A DNA stretch of 64,000 nt from contig NC_089189.1 in NCBI RefSeq assembly GCF_947507565.1, positions 1,054,001-1,118,000 on the forward strand, read 5' to 3'. Both the position numbers and the translations under genes were made by a program. Position 1 is the stretch's first letter. Each line of letters starts with the position of its first letter. This DNA is from Oscarella lobularis (taxonomy: Eukaryota; Porifera; Homoscleromorpha; Homosclerophorida; Oscarellidae). The notes under the pieces were generated by a model. The model was not told where the DNA came from and ran no database searches. It saw nothing but the letters and a program-made list of their open reading frames with translations. Below, piece after piece: positions 32,715 through 41,977 of this stretch.

Positions 32715-33765
32715 ATGAAATTCAGCCGTATACTGTCCTACGTGAAGACCTTCTTCATCACTCTTCTACGCGGCGGACCGACTCCTTCGGACCCTGTCCC
32801 TGTCCCTGTCCCTGCCCCTGACCCTGAGCTATCTCTCGCGGATCTTCTAGATGCCGTCACGGACATCAAGCAGCAACTCCTCAAACTCTCCCGAGATCTC
32901 ATCGATGAAGCGGTGATCGCACTTCTCGAGAGGTACGAGGGTCTCGCTCTCAGCGTCCTCAGGTTGTCGAGAGAGGCCGCTAAAATGCAAGGAGTCCTGA
33001 GTGCGTGCAAAGAAGACATGACGTCACTAGTGGAGACAACAGAACGCTATTTTTCTGCCTTGGAGACATTTGGCCTCCACTTCGCCAAGACAAAAACAGT
33101 CAGCCTATCGACGAGAATTCGAGAAGACAACAATTTGAATTGCCTCGTCGACTGGCTCGACAATCTGAGCACCGATCTGCAAAAAGCCCTGAACGCCAAT
33201 AGAGATTTCGATGTCGTCTATCAAAGACTGCAGGCCAATTGCCTCATTAGCCTTCACAAATGCACGGCATTGCACGACGAAGCTGTCGAGAGAGAGGCAC
33301 AAGTCAAAAGGTACGGGAGGGGTTGGGTGCTGCTTGCCGTGGTGACGGTCGTCTCGCCTATACTGGGAGTACTGTCCATTGCCAAGGCGGCGATAGGCGG
33401 CGTCGCTCGTTGCCGGCGCGCACGCTCTCGCTGCTCTACACTTGGCAGAGCTGTGCAAGCTCTTTACAGCTCTCGGGGATCAGTTTACGGTTTTGCACCG
33501 CGCTGCAGGCGAGCTGAGCGGCATTTTGCTCGGCCTCAATCCCGTCGTCACTCGTTGCCGGAATCTCGTTGCCAACATGATTCCCACGGTGACGACGACG
33601 CATCGCATGTCTGAGATGAATGCCGATGAGCGAATGAGGCTCTGCGAGAACTTGATCGACCTCGGCTTGAGCGGCGAATCGTTCTCCATGCGCATTGGAA
33701 GGGCAAGGAGGAGAGTCCGGGAGGCGGTCGATGAAGTGAAACGCGCCATCGCTTCGTCTCAATGA
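32715..33765 (+). pseudogene. Coiled-coil/membrane protein of a local family, probably frameshifted
   Basis: A family I cannot name. The N-terminus is MKFSRILSYVKTFFITLLRG, then a proline stretch (PVPVPVPAPDP) and long helical heptads (LADLLDAVTDIKQQLLKL). Next comes a hydrophobic segment (GWVLLAVVTVVSPILGVL). Near 33,398 the frame breaks. Against the relative at 57,394 the DNA lacks 11 bp in GTCGCTCGTTGCC. After the break the expected helical C-terminus continues in another frame (AELCKLFTALGDQFTVL to AIASSQ, stop at 33,765). Read without correction it would be a 299-residue protein ending at 33,614 with an altered tail. I favour a recent pseudogene, though a sequencing error cannot be excluded. 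Confidence 0.65.
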
Positions 33766-34101
33766 ATGACAAGCCTGAGTAGTGTCGTCCGAATTATATC
33801 TGCATGTGCTGAAGAAGAGTTGGGTTATGGAGCTTGAATGAACCTGTTTGTTATTGAGACTGCATGCATTTGTTACAGTTGCGTTTCCGTAATAGTTCGT
33901 TGATTCTAAAAATAAATCTATATACCATGAGATCTAGATTTTAATTAAACCGTCTATTGAAGCAAGGTCCTCAACCCAGACTCAATTGAATCTGTGAAAA
34001 TGGAACGAAAAACTAGCTCAAAAACTGCCAGCAGACGTGCACATCAAGCTATAATATACTACTGCATATAGCCCGAGTCGGGAATAAATCATACCCTCGT
34101 C
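33766..34101. other. Intergenic region between convergent genes
   Basis: AT-rich; nothing beyond likely 3' ends. AATAAATC occurs near 33,911. Confidence 0.4.
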
Positions 34102-34932
34102 TTACTGCGGCACAACCTCGTTAGCGATGAGCCCCATTACGCCAGATCCAGAGCGACGGCGTCGACGTCGACGTCTATACAGCACCAGGCCAAAAACGAT
34201 GACGACGACGACGATAATGACAAAGAAGACAACGCCTCCACTAATGAGTCCAATAACCATCGCTCTTCCGCTGCCACCGGAGGTGCAGTAAATTCCACTA
34301 TAGCCACTATAGCACACACACGTACTCCCTCTGCAGTACCCATTCTCGCAGTCGCCGCCGAGACAGTCGTTCCTGTCGCAGAACGTTCCACTGTAGCCAC
34401 TGTCGCAGACGCACGCACCGGTCGCCTCGCTGCAGCGTCCATTGCTGCAGTTCATTCCGGCGCACGGATCCGGCGGCTTGCACGTGACGTCGATCTTGAA
34501 CAGCAAATTGCACGTCTCCGAACTGCTAGTGCAGTAGATCACGGTATACACGGGTCCGACTGGAGCGGGATAGTGGATCGATCCGCTGTGAAAGCATGTG
34601 TGGGCGTGGTCCGGGCCCGTCTCGCCGATGGCGAAGTAATCGTACTTCTGCCCGTTCGCGTACTTATCGTAGTTCGTTTTGTTCATGACCGTGACTTTGA
34701 AACCGTCGCCGTTATTGTCTGCGCCGGTGACGATCAGCGACGTGATTATCGGCGTGTTCGTCGCATCGCAGGCGTATTCCTGATGCGTGTAGTGAGATGT
34801 TTTGACTGATAGTAATTGGCATTCGAACGCATTCTTGCAGTCATTTCTGCAAGCGATGTCGGCGGCCCGCGTCGCGGTGAAGACAGCGAGGAAAATGACC
34901 TCGAAAAACATGCCGTAACAGAAAACGCGCAT
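34102..34932 (-). CDS. EGF-repeat type I membrane protein (2 EGF), 276 aa
   Basis: Intronless. A second Met at 34,911 (MFFEVIFLAVFTATRA) begins a better signal peptide than the first, and is the likelier start by comparison with its four relatives. The ectodomain has a Cys-containing module of about 130 residues (TPIITSLIV, MNKTNYDKYANGQ, HTCFHSGSIHYPAPVGPVY, CNLLFKIDVTC). Two tenascin-type EGF repeats follow (CSNGRCSEATGACVCDSGYS). Then come a single transmembrane helix (IGLISGGVVFFVIIVVVVIV), an Arg cluster and a short tail ending ANEVVPQ. It is a probable adhesion or recognition protein of the cell surface; the partner is unknown. It is one of five tandem paralogues on the minus strand. 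Confidence 0.9.
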   Translation of the reverse strand: MRVFCYGMFFEVIFLAVFTATRAADIACRNDCKNAFECQLLSVKTSHYTHQEYACDATNTPIITSLIVTGADNNGDGFKVTVMNKTNYDKYANGQKYDYFAIGETGPDHAHTCFHSGSIHYPAPVGPVYTVIYCTSSSETCNLLFKIDVTCKPPDPCAGMNCSNGRCSEATGACVCDSGYSGTFCDRNDCLGGDCENGYCRGSTCVCYSGYSGIYCTSGGSGRAMVIGLISGGVVFFVIIVVVVIVFGLVLYRRRRRRRRSGSGVMGLIANEVVPQ

Positions 34933-35119
34933 GCGCGCACACCACGTGCATTGCAGAAATTCTGCTCCACGCTCCTTGCGTTTTTATAGGAGAGTAATGT
35001 ATTGTTTTCACTTGTGTTGTGATTAGACGCCGTGCGAAGGCGAAAATAACAGCTATGCGAATTGCAATATATAGATAGCACGCGCACGTGATGTCGTGTG
35101 GTTGCACGGCGCTGGTTCT

Positions 35120-35212
35120 ATTACACCGGAGGTTACTCATTGCCAAGATGTTCCCGTATTCTGTCCTATGTGAAGACCTTCTTCATCACTTTTCTACGCG
35201 GCGGACCTACCG
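35120..35212 (+). pseudogene. First-exon fragment of the 32,715 gene family
   Basis: TTACACCGGAGG, TGCCAAGATG and GTGAAGACCTTCTTCATCAC match 32,677-32,790 closely, including sequence before the start codon. Only about 90 bp survive. This is a partial duplicate trapped between EGF genes. Confidence 0.8.
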
Positions 35213-35378
35213 TGACTCTTGCATTACCCAAACTCAACCGATTCTGTGAAAACAATAAAAATAAAAAAAGACAACTAGCTCAAAAACTTCCAGCAGACGT
35301 GCACATCAAACGACAACTGCAAAACGCAAAAGCATACCTGCACATAGCCCGGGTTGGGGATAAATCCTACCCCTGGTC

Positions 35379-36173
35379 TTACTGCGGAGTGACCTCATTG
35401 ACGAGCTCTATGTCGCCAGAGCGACGGCGTCGACGTCTGTACAGCACGACCACAACGACGACGACGACGATAATGATAAGTAAGGCAACGCCTCCACAAA
35501 TGAGTCCAATTACCAACGGTTTGCCAGGATCACTAGAAAAAGGGTTGTACGTGTAGTAATTGCAGTAAATTCCACTGTAGCCGCTGTAGCAGACACACGT
35601 ATCCAAATCGCAATGCCCATTGTCGCAGTTGCTGGAGCAGTCGTTCTGGTCACAGTACGTTCCACTGTAGCCGCTATTGCAGATGCAACGACCCGAACTG
35701 CAGTGTCCATTGTTGCAGTTCACTCCGGCGCACGCCGATCGGCACGTGACGTCGACTTCGTACCTCAGATGACACGTTTCCAAAATATTAGTGCAGTAGA
35801 TCACCAGATAGAGGTATCCAGCTGGAGCGGAATGCTCAATGTCTCCGCTGCGAAAGCACGTGTAGCTATGATCCGGGCCCGTCCCACTGATGTCGAAGTA
35901 ACTGTATAGTTGCCCCTTCCTGTATTTATCGTAGTTCGTTTGGTCCATGAGAGTGACTTTGAAGCCGTCGCCGTCGCTGTCGGCGTCGGTGACGGTCACC
36001 GAAGTGATCAACGGCGTGGTCGCACCGTTGCAAGTGTATCCAGGCGCCTGGTAGCTAGATGCGCCGACCGAGAGCGAGTTGCAACCCGTGCAGTAGCTAC
36101 TGCAAGAGCTGTCGGCGACGACTGACGTCGTAGCGAAGGCGAAAATGAGAGCGAAAATGACTGTGAGAAGCAT
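35379..36173 (-). CDS. EGF-repeat type I membrane protein (2 EGF), 264 aa
   Basis: Intronless. Signal peptide MLLTVIFALIFAFATTSVVA. The conserved ectodomain module follows (CSSYCTGCNSLSVGASSY, DADSDGDGFKVTLMDQTNYD, YTCFRSGDIEHSAPAG, CHLRYEVDVTC). Then two EGF repeats (CNNGHCSSGRCICNSGYSG, CDNGHCDLDTCVCYSGYSG), a transmembrane helix (GLICGGVALLIIIVVVVVVV), YRRRRRRSGDIE and the tail VNEVTPQ. Domain order and tail match the four paralogues, so the parts probably act together at the cell surface. Confidence 0.92.
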   Translation of the reverse strand: MLLTVIFALIFAFATTSVVADSSCSSYCTGCNSLSVGASSYQAPGYTCNGATTPLITSVTVTDADSDGDGFKVTLMDQTNYDKYRKGQLYSYFDISGTGPDHSYTCFRSGDIEHSAPAGYLYLVIYCTNILETCHLRYEVDVTCRSACAGVNCNNGHCSSGRCICNSGYSGTYCDQNDCSSNCDNGHCDLDTCVCYSGYSGIYCNYYTYNPFSSDPGKPLVIGLICGGVALLIIIVVVVVVVVLYRRRRRRSGDIELVNEVTPQ

Positions 36174-36700
36174 GTGGCGTAAACCAGGAAAACGAGAAGT
36201 CTAGTACGCATGCACGCACATGCGTGGCGCCACGGCGAAAATTTTCGCTCACGCTGTTACACGCACGTGGGACTGTAGTGAATTAGTAGGTCAGCTAAAC
36301 TTCTGTGTTTAGCTAAGCATGGCCTACGACCTACAGGCAGATGCCTATTTGTATCTCAGAACCAACAGCTAGCGTTGCAATGCTTACTTCTTTTGCTCCT
36401 CGTAAGGCATCACGTGCGTCGTAATAACCCATAAACAATGGAATATGTCTGAAAATTGGTTCTTAGTCTTACTAACATCAAGCAGGCTTCAAACCTAAAC
36501 CTTCCGTTTGCTGATGTCTGGGCGGCTCTTGCAATCGCGAGCCAAAACGGGACTTGAACTCAAGTTCTATTAGAATCTAATGACGACTAGCTCATAAAAC
36601 AACAGACGTGCACATCAGACTACAACTGCAAAGCAAACGCGGACTCAAAATCAACGCCAGTGATGGAGTAAAGCCTGAGTCGTGGCTAAATGAAACCCTC

Positions 36701-37546
36701 TTACTGTGGCGTGACCTCGTTAGCGACGAGCTCTATTCCGCCGGAGCGACGACGACGTCGACGCCTGTACAGCACGACCCCAACGACGACGACGATAACG
36801 AGAAACAAGGCAATGGCTCCACAAATGAGTCCAAGCACCCACGGTCTTCCTTTTTCGTCACTAGAAATATGGGCATGGTAAGTGCATGTGGTCCCACTGC
36901 AGCTTGGGTCGTTCTCAGAACGGTCACAGAACGTTCCAGTATAGCCGTTGTCACAGATACAGGAACCTCCAACGCAGTTTCCGTTGTTGCACTTGCCGAG
37001 ACAGTCGTTCTGGTCGCAGTACGTCCCACTGTAGCCGCTGTCGCAGGTGCACAAGCCCACGCTGCAACGCCCATTGTTGCAGTTCACTCCGGCGCACGGA
37101 TCCGCCGACTTGCACGTGATGTCGACTTTGTACTGCAGATGACACGTCTCCAAACTATTCGTGCAGTAGATTACCGCATATACGGTTCCAGGTGGAACGG
37201 AATAGCTAACATCTCCGCTGTGAAAGCACGTGTAGGAATGATCCGGACCCGTCCCACTGATGTCGAAGTAACTGTATCCTTGCCCCTTCGCGTATTTATC
37301 GTAGTTCGTTTTGTCCATGAGAGTGATTTTGAAGCCATCGCCGTCGTTGTCTGCGTCGGTGACGTCTATCGAAGTGATTAACGGCGTGGCTGACGCGTCG
37401 TTGCAAGTGTAGTATTCCGCCAGGTAGCCGGATGCTCCGACCGATGCCGGCTTGCAACCCGTGCAGACGTTACTGCAAGAGCCGTCGGCGACGACTGACG
37501 TCGTAGCGAAGGCGAAAATGACAGCGAAAGTGACTGTGAGAAACAT
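36701..37546 (-). CDS. EGF-repeat type I membrane protein (2 EGF), 281 aa
   Basis: Intronless. Signal peptide MFLTVTFAVIFAFATTSVVA and the family ectodomain module (DADNDGDGFKITLMDKTNYD, YTCFHSGDVSYSVPPG, CHLQYKVDITC). Two EGF repeats follow (CNNGRCSVGLCTCDSGYSG, CNNGNCVGGSCICDNGYTG). A degenerate Cys-bearing linker (DPSCSGTTCTYH) comes before the membrane helix. The tail is YRRRRRRRSGGIELVANEVTPQ-like, with the family ending. Flanking noncoding DNA resembles that of the neighbours at 37,620-37,930 and 40,020-40,470, so the whole unit was duplicated. Confidence 0.92.
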   Translation of the reverse strand: MFLTVTFAVIFAFATTSVVADGSCSNVCTGCKPASVGASGYLAEYYTCNDASATPLITSIDVTDADNDGDGFKITLMDKTNYDKYAKGQGYSYFDISGTGPDHSYTCFHSGDVSYSVPPGTVYAVIYCTNSLETCHLQYKVDITCKSADPCAGVNCNNGRCSVGLCTCDSGYSGTYCDQNDCLGKCNNGNCVGGSCICDNGYTGTFCDRSENDPSCSGTTCTYHAHISSDEKGRPWVLGLICGAIALFLVIVVVVGVVLYRRRRRRRSGGIELVANEVTPQ

Positions 37547-38044
37547 GTGGCGTCAACCAGGAAATGGGAAGTCTAGTACGCATGCACGCACGTGCGTGGC
37601 GCCCACGGCGAAAATTCCGCTCACGCTGTTACACGCTTGTGGGAGTGTAGTGTATTAGTCGTCAGCTAAACTTTTTGTGCATGCATATGGCTACCTAAAA
37701 TTGAGGCAGATGCGTAAATCTAATCCCTATGGCATGCGATGCTTACCTCCTTTGCCCCTCGTAAGACATCAACGTTCGCTGTAGTAATCCATAAACAATG
37801 AAATCTGTCAAAAAATATCGGTTCTGATAAACATCAAGTAGGCTTCAAGCCTTCCTTTTGCTGATGATTTGGGTTGTCTGGGCGGCTCTTGCAATCGAGA
37901 GCGAAAACGCGAATTGAACTCAAGCCCTAATGACGACAAGCTCAGAAAACAGCAGACGTGCACATCAGACTACAACTGCAAAGCAAACGCAGACTTGATC
38001 AGCGCTAGTGATGTACTATGGTCATAGGTAAAAATTAAACCTTC

Positions 38045-39553
38045 TTACTGCGTGACCTCGTTAGGGAGGAGGAGCTCTATTCCATCGGAGCGACGACGTC
38101 GACGCTTGTACAGCACGACCCCAACGACAACGACAATAATGAGAAAGAAGGCAATGCCTCCACAAATGAGTCCAATCAGCAACGGTTCGCCAATGTGCGA
38201 GTAGTAAATGCAGTACGTTCCACTGTAGCCGCTATTGCAGATACACTTACCCCCACTGCAGTCCCCATTCTCGCAGTTGTCAAAACAGTCGTTCTGGTCA
38301 CAGAACGTTCCACTGTAGCCGCTCTTGCAGATGCATGTATCTCCACTACAGTGCCCATTCTTGCAACTGCTAGAACAGCTTTTCTGTTCACAGTACGTTC
38401 CACTGTAGCCGCTCTTGCAGATGCATGTATCTCCACTACAGTGCCCATTCTTGCAACTGCTGGAACAGTTTTTCTGCTCACAGTACGTTCCCCTGTAGCC
38501 GCTGTTGCAGATGCACGTAACCCCACTGCAGTGCCCATTCTTGCAGTTGCTGAGACAGTCGTTCTGGTCACAGTACGTCCCATTGTAGCCGCTGTCGCAG
38601 ATACACGTACCCCCACTGCAGTGCCCATTCTTGCAGTTCTCGAGACAGTAGTTCTGGTCACAGTACGTTCCGCTGTAGCCGCTGTTGCAGATACACGTAA
38701 CCCCACTGCAGTGCCCATTCTTGCAGTTGCTAAGACAGTCGTTTCGGTCACAGTACGTTCCACTGTAGCCGCCGTCACAGATGCACACAGCCCCACTGCA
38801 GTGTCCCTTGTCGCAGTGGCTGAGACAGTCGTTTTGATCACAGTGCGTGCCACTGTAGCCACTGTCGCAGATACACGAACCTCCAATGCACGTGCCATGG
38901 TCGCACTTGAGACAGACGCTCTGGTTACAGTACGTTCCACTGTAGCCGCGGTTGCAGATACACGAACCTCCAATACAGGTGCCATTCTCGCACTTGCTGA
39001 GACAGTCGCTCTGGTTGCAGTACATTCCACTGTAGCCGCTGTCGCAGATACACGAACCCCCACTGCAGTTCCCATTGTTGCAGTTCACTCCGGCGCACGG
39101 ATCTGCTGACTTGCACGTGATGTCGACTTTGTACTGCAAACGACATGTTTTTACAGAATTCCGGCAGTAAATCACGGTATACACGGGTCCAACTGGAGCG
39201 GAATAGCTAATTGCTCCGGTGTGAAAGCATGTGTGGGAAAGATAGGGACTCGTCCCACTGATGCCGAAGAAATTGTAAGCTTGCGCGTTCGTGTACTTTT
39301 CGTAGTTCGCTTTGTCCATGAGAAAGACGTTGAAGTGATCGCTGTCGCCAACTGTGTCGACGACGTCCACCGAAGTGATTATCGGCGTGGCCGTCGCATT
39401 TTTGCAAGTGTCGTAGCGCGACGTGTAGTTGGCTGCTGGGACCGATAGCAAATGGCAACCCTGACCTTTGCAGGTATAACTGCAAGGGGTGTCCGCAACG
39501 ACTGACGTCGTAGCGAAGGCACAAATTGCAGCGAAGATGACTGTGAGAAGCAT
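38045..39553 (-). CDS. EGF-repeat type I membrane protein (10 EGF), 502 aa
   Basis: Intronless. Signal peptide MLLTVIFAAICAFATTSVVA and the same ectodomain module (TPIITSVDVVD, MDKANYEKY, HTCFHTGAISYSAPVGPVY). Ten consecutive tenascin-type EGF repeats of about 30 residues follow, spaced C-x3-C-x4-C-x4-C-x-C-x8-C (for example CKNGHCSGVTCICNSGYSG). The transmembrane helix, Arg cluster and tail LLPNEVTQ are as in its relatives. Two adjacent repeats near 38,330 and 38,410 are almost identical in DNA, a sign of recent duplication of a 90-bp unit. A 73-bp inverted-repeat insertion lies 13 bp upstream of the start codon. Confidence 0.93.
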   Translation of the reverse strand: MLLTVIFAAICAFATTSVVADTPCSYTCKGQGCHLLSVPAANYTSRYDTCKNATATPIITSVDVVDTVGDSDHFNVFLMDKANYEKYTNAQAYNFFGISGTSPYLSHTCFHTGAISYSAPVGPVYTVIYCRNSVKTCRLQYKVDITCKSADPCAGVNCNNGNCSGGSCICDSGYSGMYCNQSDCLSKCENGTCIGGSCICNRGYSGTYCNQSVCLKCDHGTCIGGSCICDSGYSGTHCDQNDCLSHCDKGHCSGAVCICDGGYSGTYCDRNDCLSNCKNGHCSGVTCICNSGYSGTYCDQNYCLENCKNGHCSGGTCICDSGYNGTYCDQNDCLSNCKNGHCSGVTCICNSGYRGTYCEQKNCSSSCKNGHCSGDTCICKSGYSGTYCEQKSCSSSCKNGHCSGDTCICKSGYSGTFCDQNDCFDNCENGDCSGGKCICNSGYSGTYCIYYSHIGEPLLIGLICGGIAFFLIIVVVVGVVLYKRRRRRSDGIELLLPNEVTQ

Positions 39554-39566
39554 GTGGCGTTTTAGC

Positions 39567-39639
39567 TAGCCTCGATACTCCAGACCCTCTCGCCAACCAC
39601 ACCCCCCTTAACGCGCGAGGGTCTGGAGTATCGAGGCTA
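39567..39639. mobile_element. 73-bp MITE-like insertion with perfect 23-bp inverted repeats
   Basis: The left arm 39,567-39,589 begins TAGCCTCGATACTCC and the right arm 39,617-39,639 is its exact reverse complement. The element is flanked on both sides by the 9-bp direct repeat CGTTTTAGC (39,558-39,566 and 39,640-39,648), a target-site duplication. Nine bases is typical of Mutator-like transposons. It lies in the 5' flank of the 10-EGF gene. Confidence 0.85.
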
Positions 39640-39648
39640 CGTTTTAGC

Positions 39649-40465
39649 GAGCCAGAAGTGTAGCGCGCGTGAGCACGCCCACCCCTACGTCACGTGAAAC
39701 TCCTAAATGATAAAGATTTGTAATAGCTGTTCAAATCAATAAAAACTCATCGTGATTGCCAGGTAATCTATTAGACTTCCGAATAATCACTGATTCTTCC
39801 GCTGCTGCATATACGAGAGACGTACAGGTTCCAGTGCTTACAGAATGAAATTTGTCTCTCAATCAACTATTTGATAACCCTATCTAGACCTAAAACCGTC
39901 TATTGAAGAATCCTTGAAGAGGTAAGCCGCGGCGACGTCAATTTCAATCTTGCAGCCAGGAGACCCGAAACGCGGTTTCAATTCTGTGAAGATATAATGC
40001 ATCACAACAGACAACTACGCTGCTACACGCTTGTGGGAGTGTAGTGCATTACTGTAGTTGTCAGCTAAACTGTTGCATATGGCTATACCTACGACCTACA
40101 AAAAAATGGAGGCAGATGCCTATTCGTATCTCAGAACCAACAGCTAGCTTATATTGCATGCAATGCTTACTTCCTTTGACCCTCGTAAGGCATCAACGTG
40201 CGCCGTAATAATCCATAAACAATGAAATCTGTCTGAAAATTGGTTCTTACTAACATCAAGTAGGCTTCAAACCTAAACCTTCCGTTTGCTGATGTCTGGG
40301 CGGCTCTTGCAATCGCGAGCCAAAACGGGACTTGAACTCAAGTTCTAATGACGACTAGCTCATAAAACAGCAGTCGTGCACATCAGACTACAACTGCAAA
40401 GCAAACGCAGACTCAATCAGCGCTAGTCATGTAATGGAGGTAAATCATAGGCAAGTCAAACCTTC
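39649..40465. other. Intergenic region between EGF genes
   Basis: No gene. 40,020-40,470 is a copy of the noncoding DNA found at 36,240-36,700 and 37,620-38,040 (shared TCGTAAGGCATCA, CAGACTACAACTGCAAAGC), part of the tandem duplication unit. Confidence 0.55.
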
Positions 40466-41710
40466 TTACTGCGTGACCTCGTTAGCAAGGAGGAGATCTA
40501 TTCCATCGGAGTGACGACGTCGACGCCTGTACAGCGCGACCCCAAGGACGACGGCGACGATGACGATAATGACAAACAAGGCAATGCCTCCACAAATGAG
40601 TCCAATCGCCAACGGTTTGCCAGAAAAGTCAATGTGCGAGTAGGAATCGCAGTACGTTCCACTGTAGCCGCTGTTGCAGATACACGTACCCCCACTGCAG
40701 AGCCCATTGTTGCAGTTGCTGAAACAATCGTTCTGGTCACAGAACGTTCCACTGTAGCCGTTGCTACAGTTACATGAACCTCCAACGCAATTTCCATTGT
40801 TGCAGTTGCCGAAACAGTCGTTCTGGTCACAGTACGTTCCGCTGTAGCCGCTGTCGCAGATACACGTACCCCCACTGCAGTGCCCATTGATGCAGTTGCT
40901 GAGACAGTCGTTCTGGTCACAGTACGTTCCACTGTAGCCGCTGTTGCAGATACACGTACCCCCATTGCAGTGCCCATTATTGCAGTTGCTGGGACAGTCG
41001 TTCTGGTCACAGTGCGTTCCGCTGTAGCCGTTGTCGCAGATGCACAAACTCCCACTGCAGTGCCCATTGTAGCAGTTGCCAAAACAGTCGTTCTGGTCAC
41101 AATACGTTCCACTGTAGCCACTGTTGCAGATACACGTACCCCCACTGCAGTGCCCATTGATGCAGTTGCTGAGACAGTCGTTCTGGTCACAGTACGTTCC
41201 GCTGTAGCCGCTGTTGCAGATGCAACTACCGAAGCTGCAGTAGCCGTTGTTGCAGTTCATTCCGGTGCACGGATCCGCCGACCGACACGCGACGTCGACT
41301 TTGTACTGCAAATTGCACGTCTCCAAAAAATTAGTGCAGTGAATCACGATATAGACTGGACCAACTGGAGCGGAATAGCTAATTTGTCCGCTGTGAAAAC
41401 ATGTGTAGGCACTATTCGGACCCGTTCCACTGATCGAGAAGTAGCTGTATCCTTGCCCTTGCGCGTATTTATCGTAGTTTGCTTTGTCCATGAGAGTAAC
41501 TCTAAAACTATCGCCGTCGTTATCTGCGTCGATGACGTCCACCGACGTGATTATGGGCGTGGCCGTCTCATCCTCGCAGGTGACGGAGTATGCCTCATCG
41601 ATGGACGCTCCAACTGACGCCGAGTTGCAACCCGAGCAGTAACTGCTGCAAGAGCTGTCGGCGACGGCTGGGGCCGCGGCAAAGGCGAAAATGACTGCCA
41701 ACAACAGCAT
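40466..41710 (-). CDS. EGF-repeat type I membrane protein (7 EGF), 414 aa
   Basis: Intronless. Signal peptide MLLLAVIFAFAAAPAVA. The family module follows (CSSYCSGCNSASVGASIDEA, DADNDGDSFRVTLMDKANYD, YTCFHSGQISYSAPVGPVY, CNLQYKVDVAC). Then seven tenascin-type EGF repeats (CINGHCSGGTCICNSGYSG and others), a transmembrane helix, YRRRRRHSDGID and the tail LLANEVTQ. The EGF repeats are more alike within this gene than between genes, so the array probably grew here by local duplication. Function as a surface adhesion or recognition molecule is inferred. Confidence 0.93.
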   Translation of the reverse strand: MLLLAVIFAFAAAPAVADSSCSSYCSGCNSASVGASIDEAYSVTCEDETATPIITSVDVIDADNDGDSFRVTLMDKANYDKYAQGQGYSYFSISGTGPNSAYTCFHSGQISYSAPVGPVYIVIHCTNFLETCNLQYKVDVACRSADPCTGMNCNNGYCSFGSCICNSGYSGTYCDQNDCLSNCINGHCSGGTCICNSGYSGTYCDQNDCFGNCYNGHCSGSLCICDNGYSGTHCDQNDCPSNCNNGHCNGGTCICNSGYSGTYCDQNDCLSNCINGHCSGGTCICDSGYSGTYCDQNDCFGNCNNGNCVGGSCNCSNGYSGTFCDQNDCFSNCNNGLCSGGTCICNSGYSGTYCDSYSHIDFSGKPLAIGLICGGIALFVIIVIVAVVLGVALYRRRRRHSDGIDLLLANEVTQ

Positions 41711-41871
41711 GGCGTAAGCAGGAAAACGTATAGTGCGCGTGCGTGCATCGTGTTGTTTACGGAAACTTCGCGAAAATTGATTTTAGTACTATCGTTCACC
41801 CAGATCAGTCCTGATTAAGACAGGTTCTGTTTAGTTAGCCGACTCTACTTAATGGATATCTAATGCCTTTG

Positions 41872-41957
41872 CTATGGCTAGACTTTTTAGTATAGGAGCT
41901 CACGTGAAGCTGCCCTATGGCTAGACTTTCTAGTATAGGAGCTCACGTGAAGCTAGC
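41872..41957 (+). repeat. 43-bp tandem duplication with CACGTG just upstream of the sulfatase
   Basis: Two near-identical 43-bp units start at 41,872 and 41,915 (CTATGGCTAGACTTT, AGTATAGGAGCTCACGTGAA). Each carries a CACGTG E-box, at 41,901 and 41,944. They end 20 bp before the sulfatase ATG, so they probably lie in its promoter or 5' leader. Confidence 0.85.
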
Positions 41958-41977
41958 CCCGGGGTCAAGTGAGTAGA

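Noticed and set aside
38195-39109. Long plus-strand open frame opposite the 10-EGF gene (and another at 40,880-41,617)
   Set aside because: It arises because the 90-bp EGF repeat has no stop in that antisense frame; the translation is a low-complexity VRSTVAA-type repeat. The minus-strand EGF proteins explain the region.
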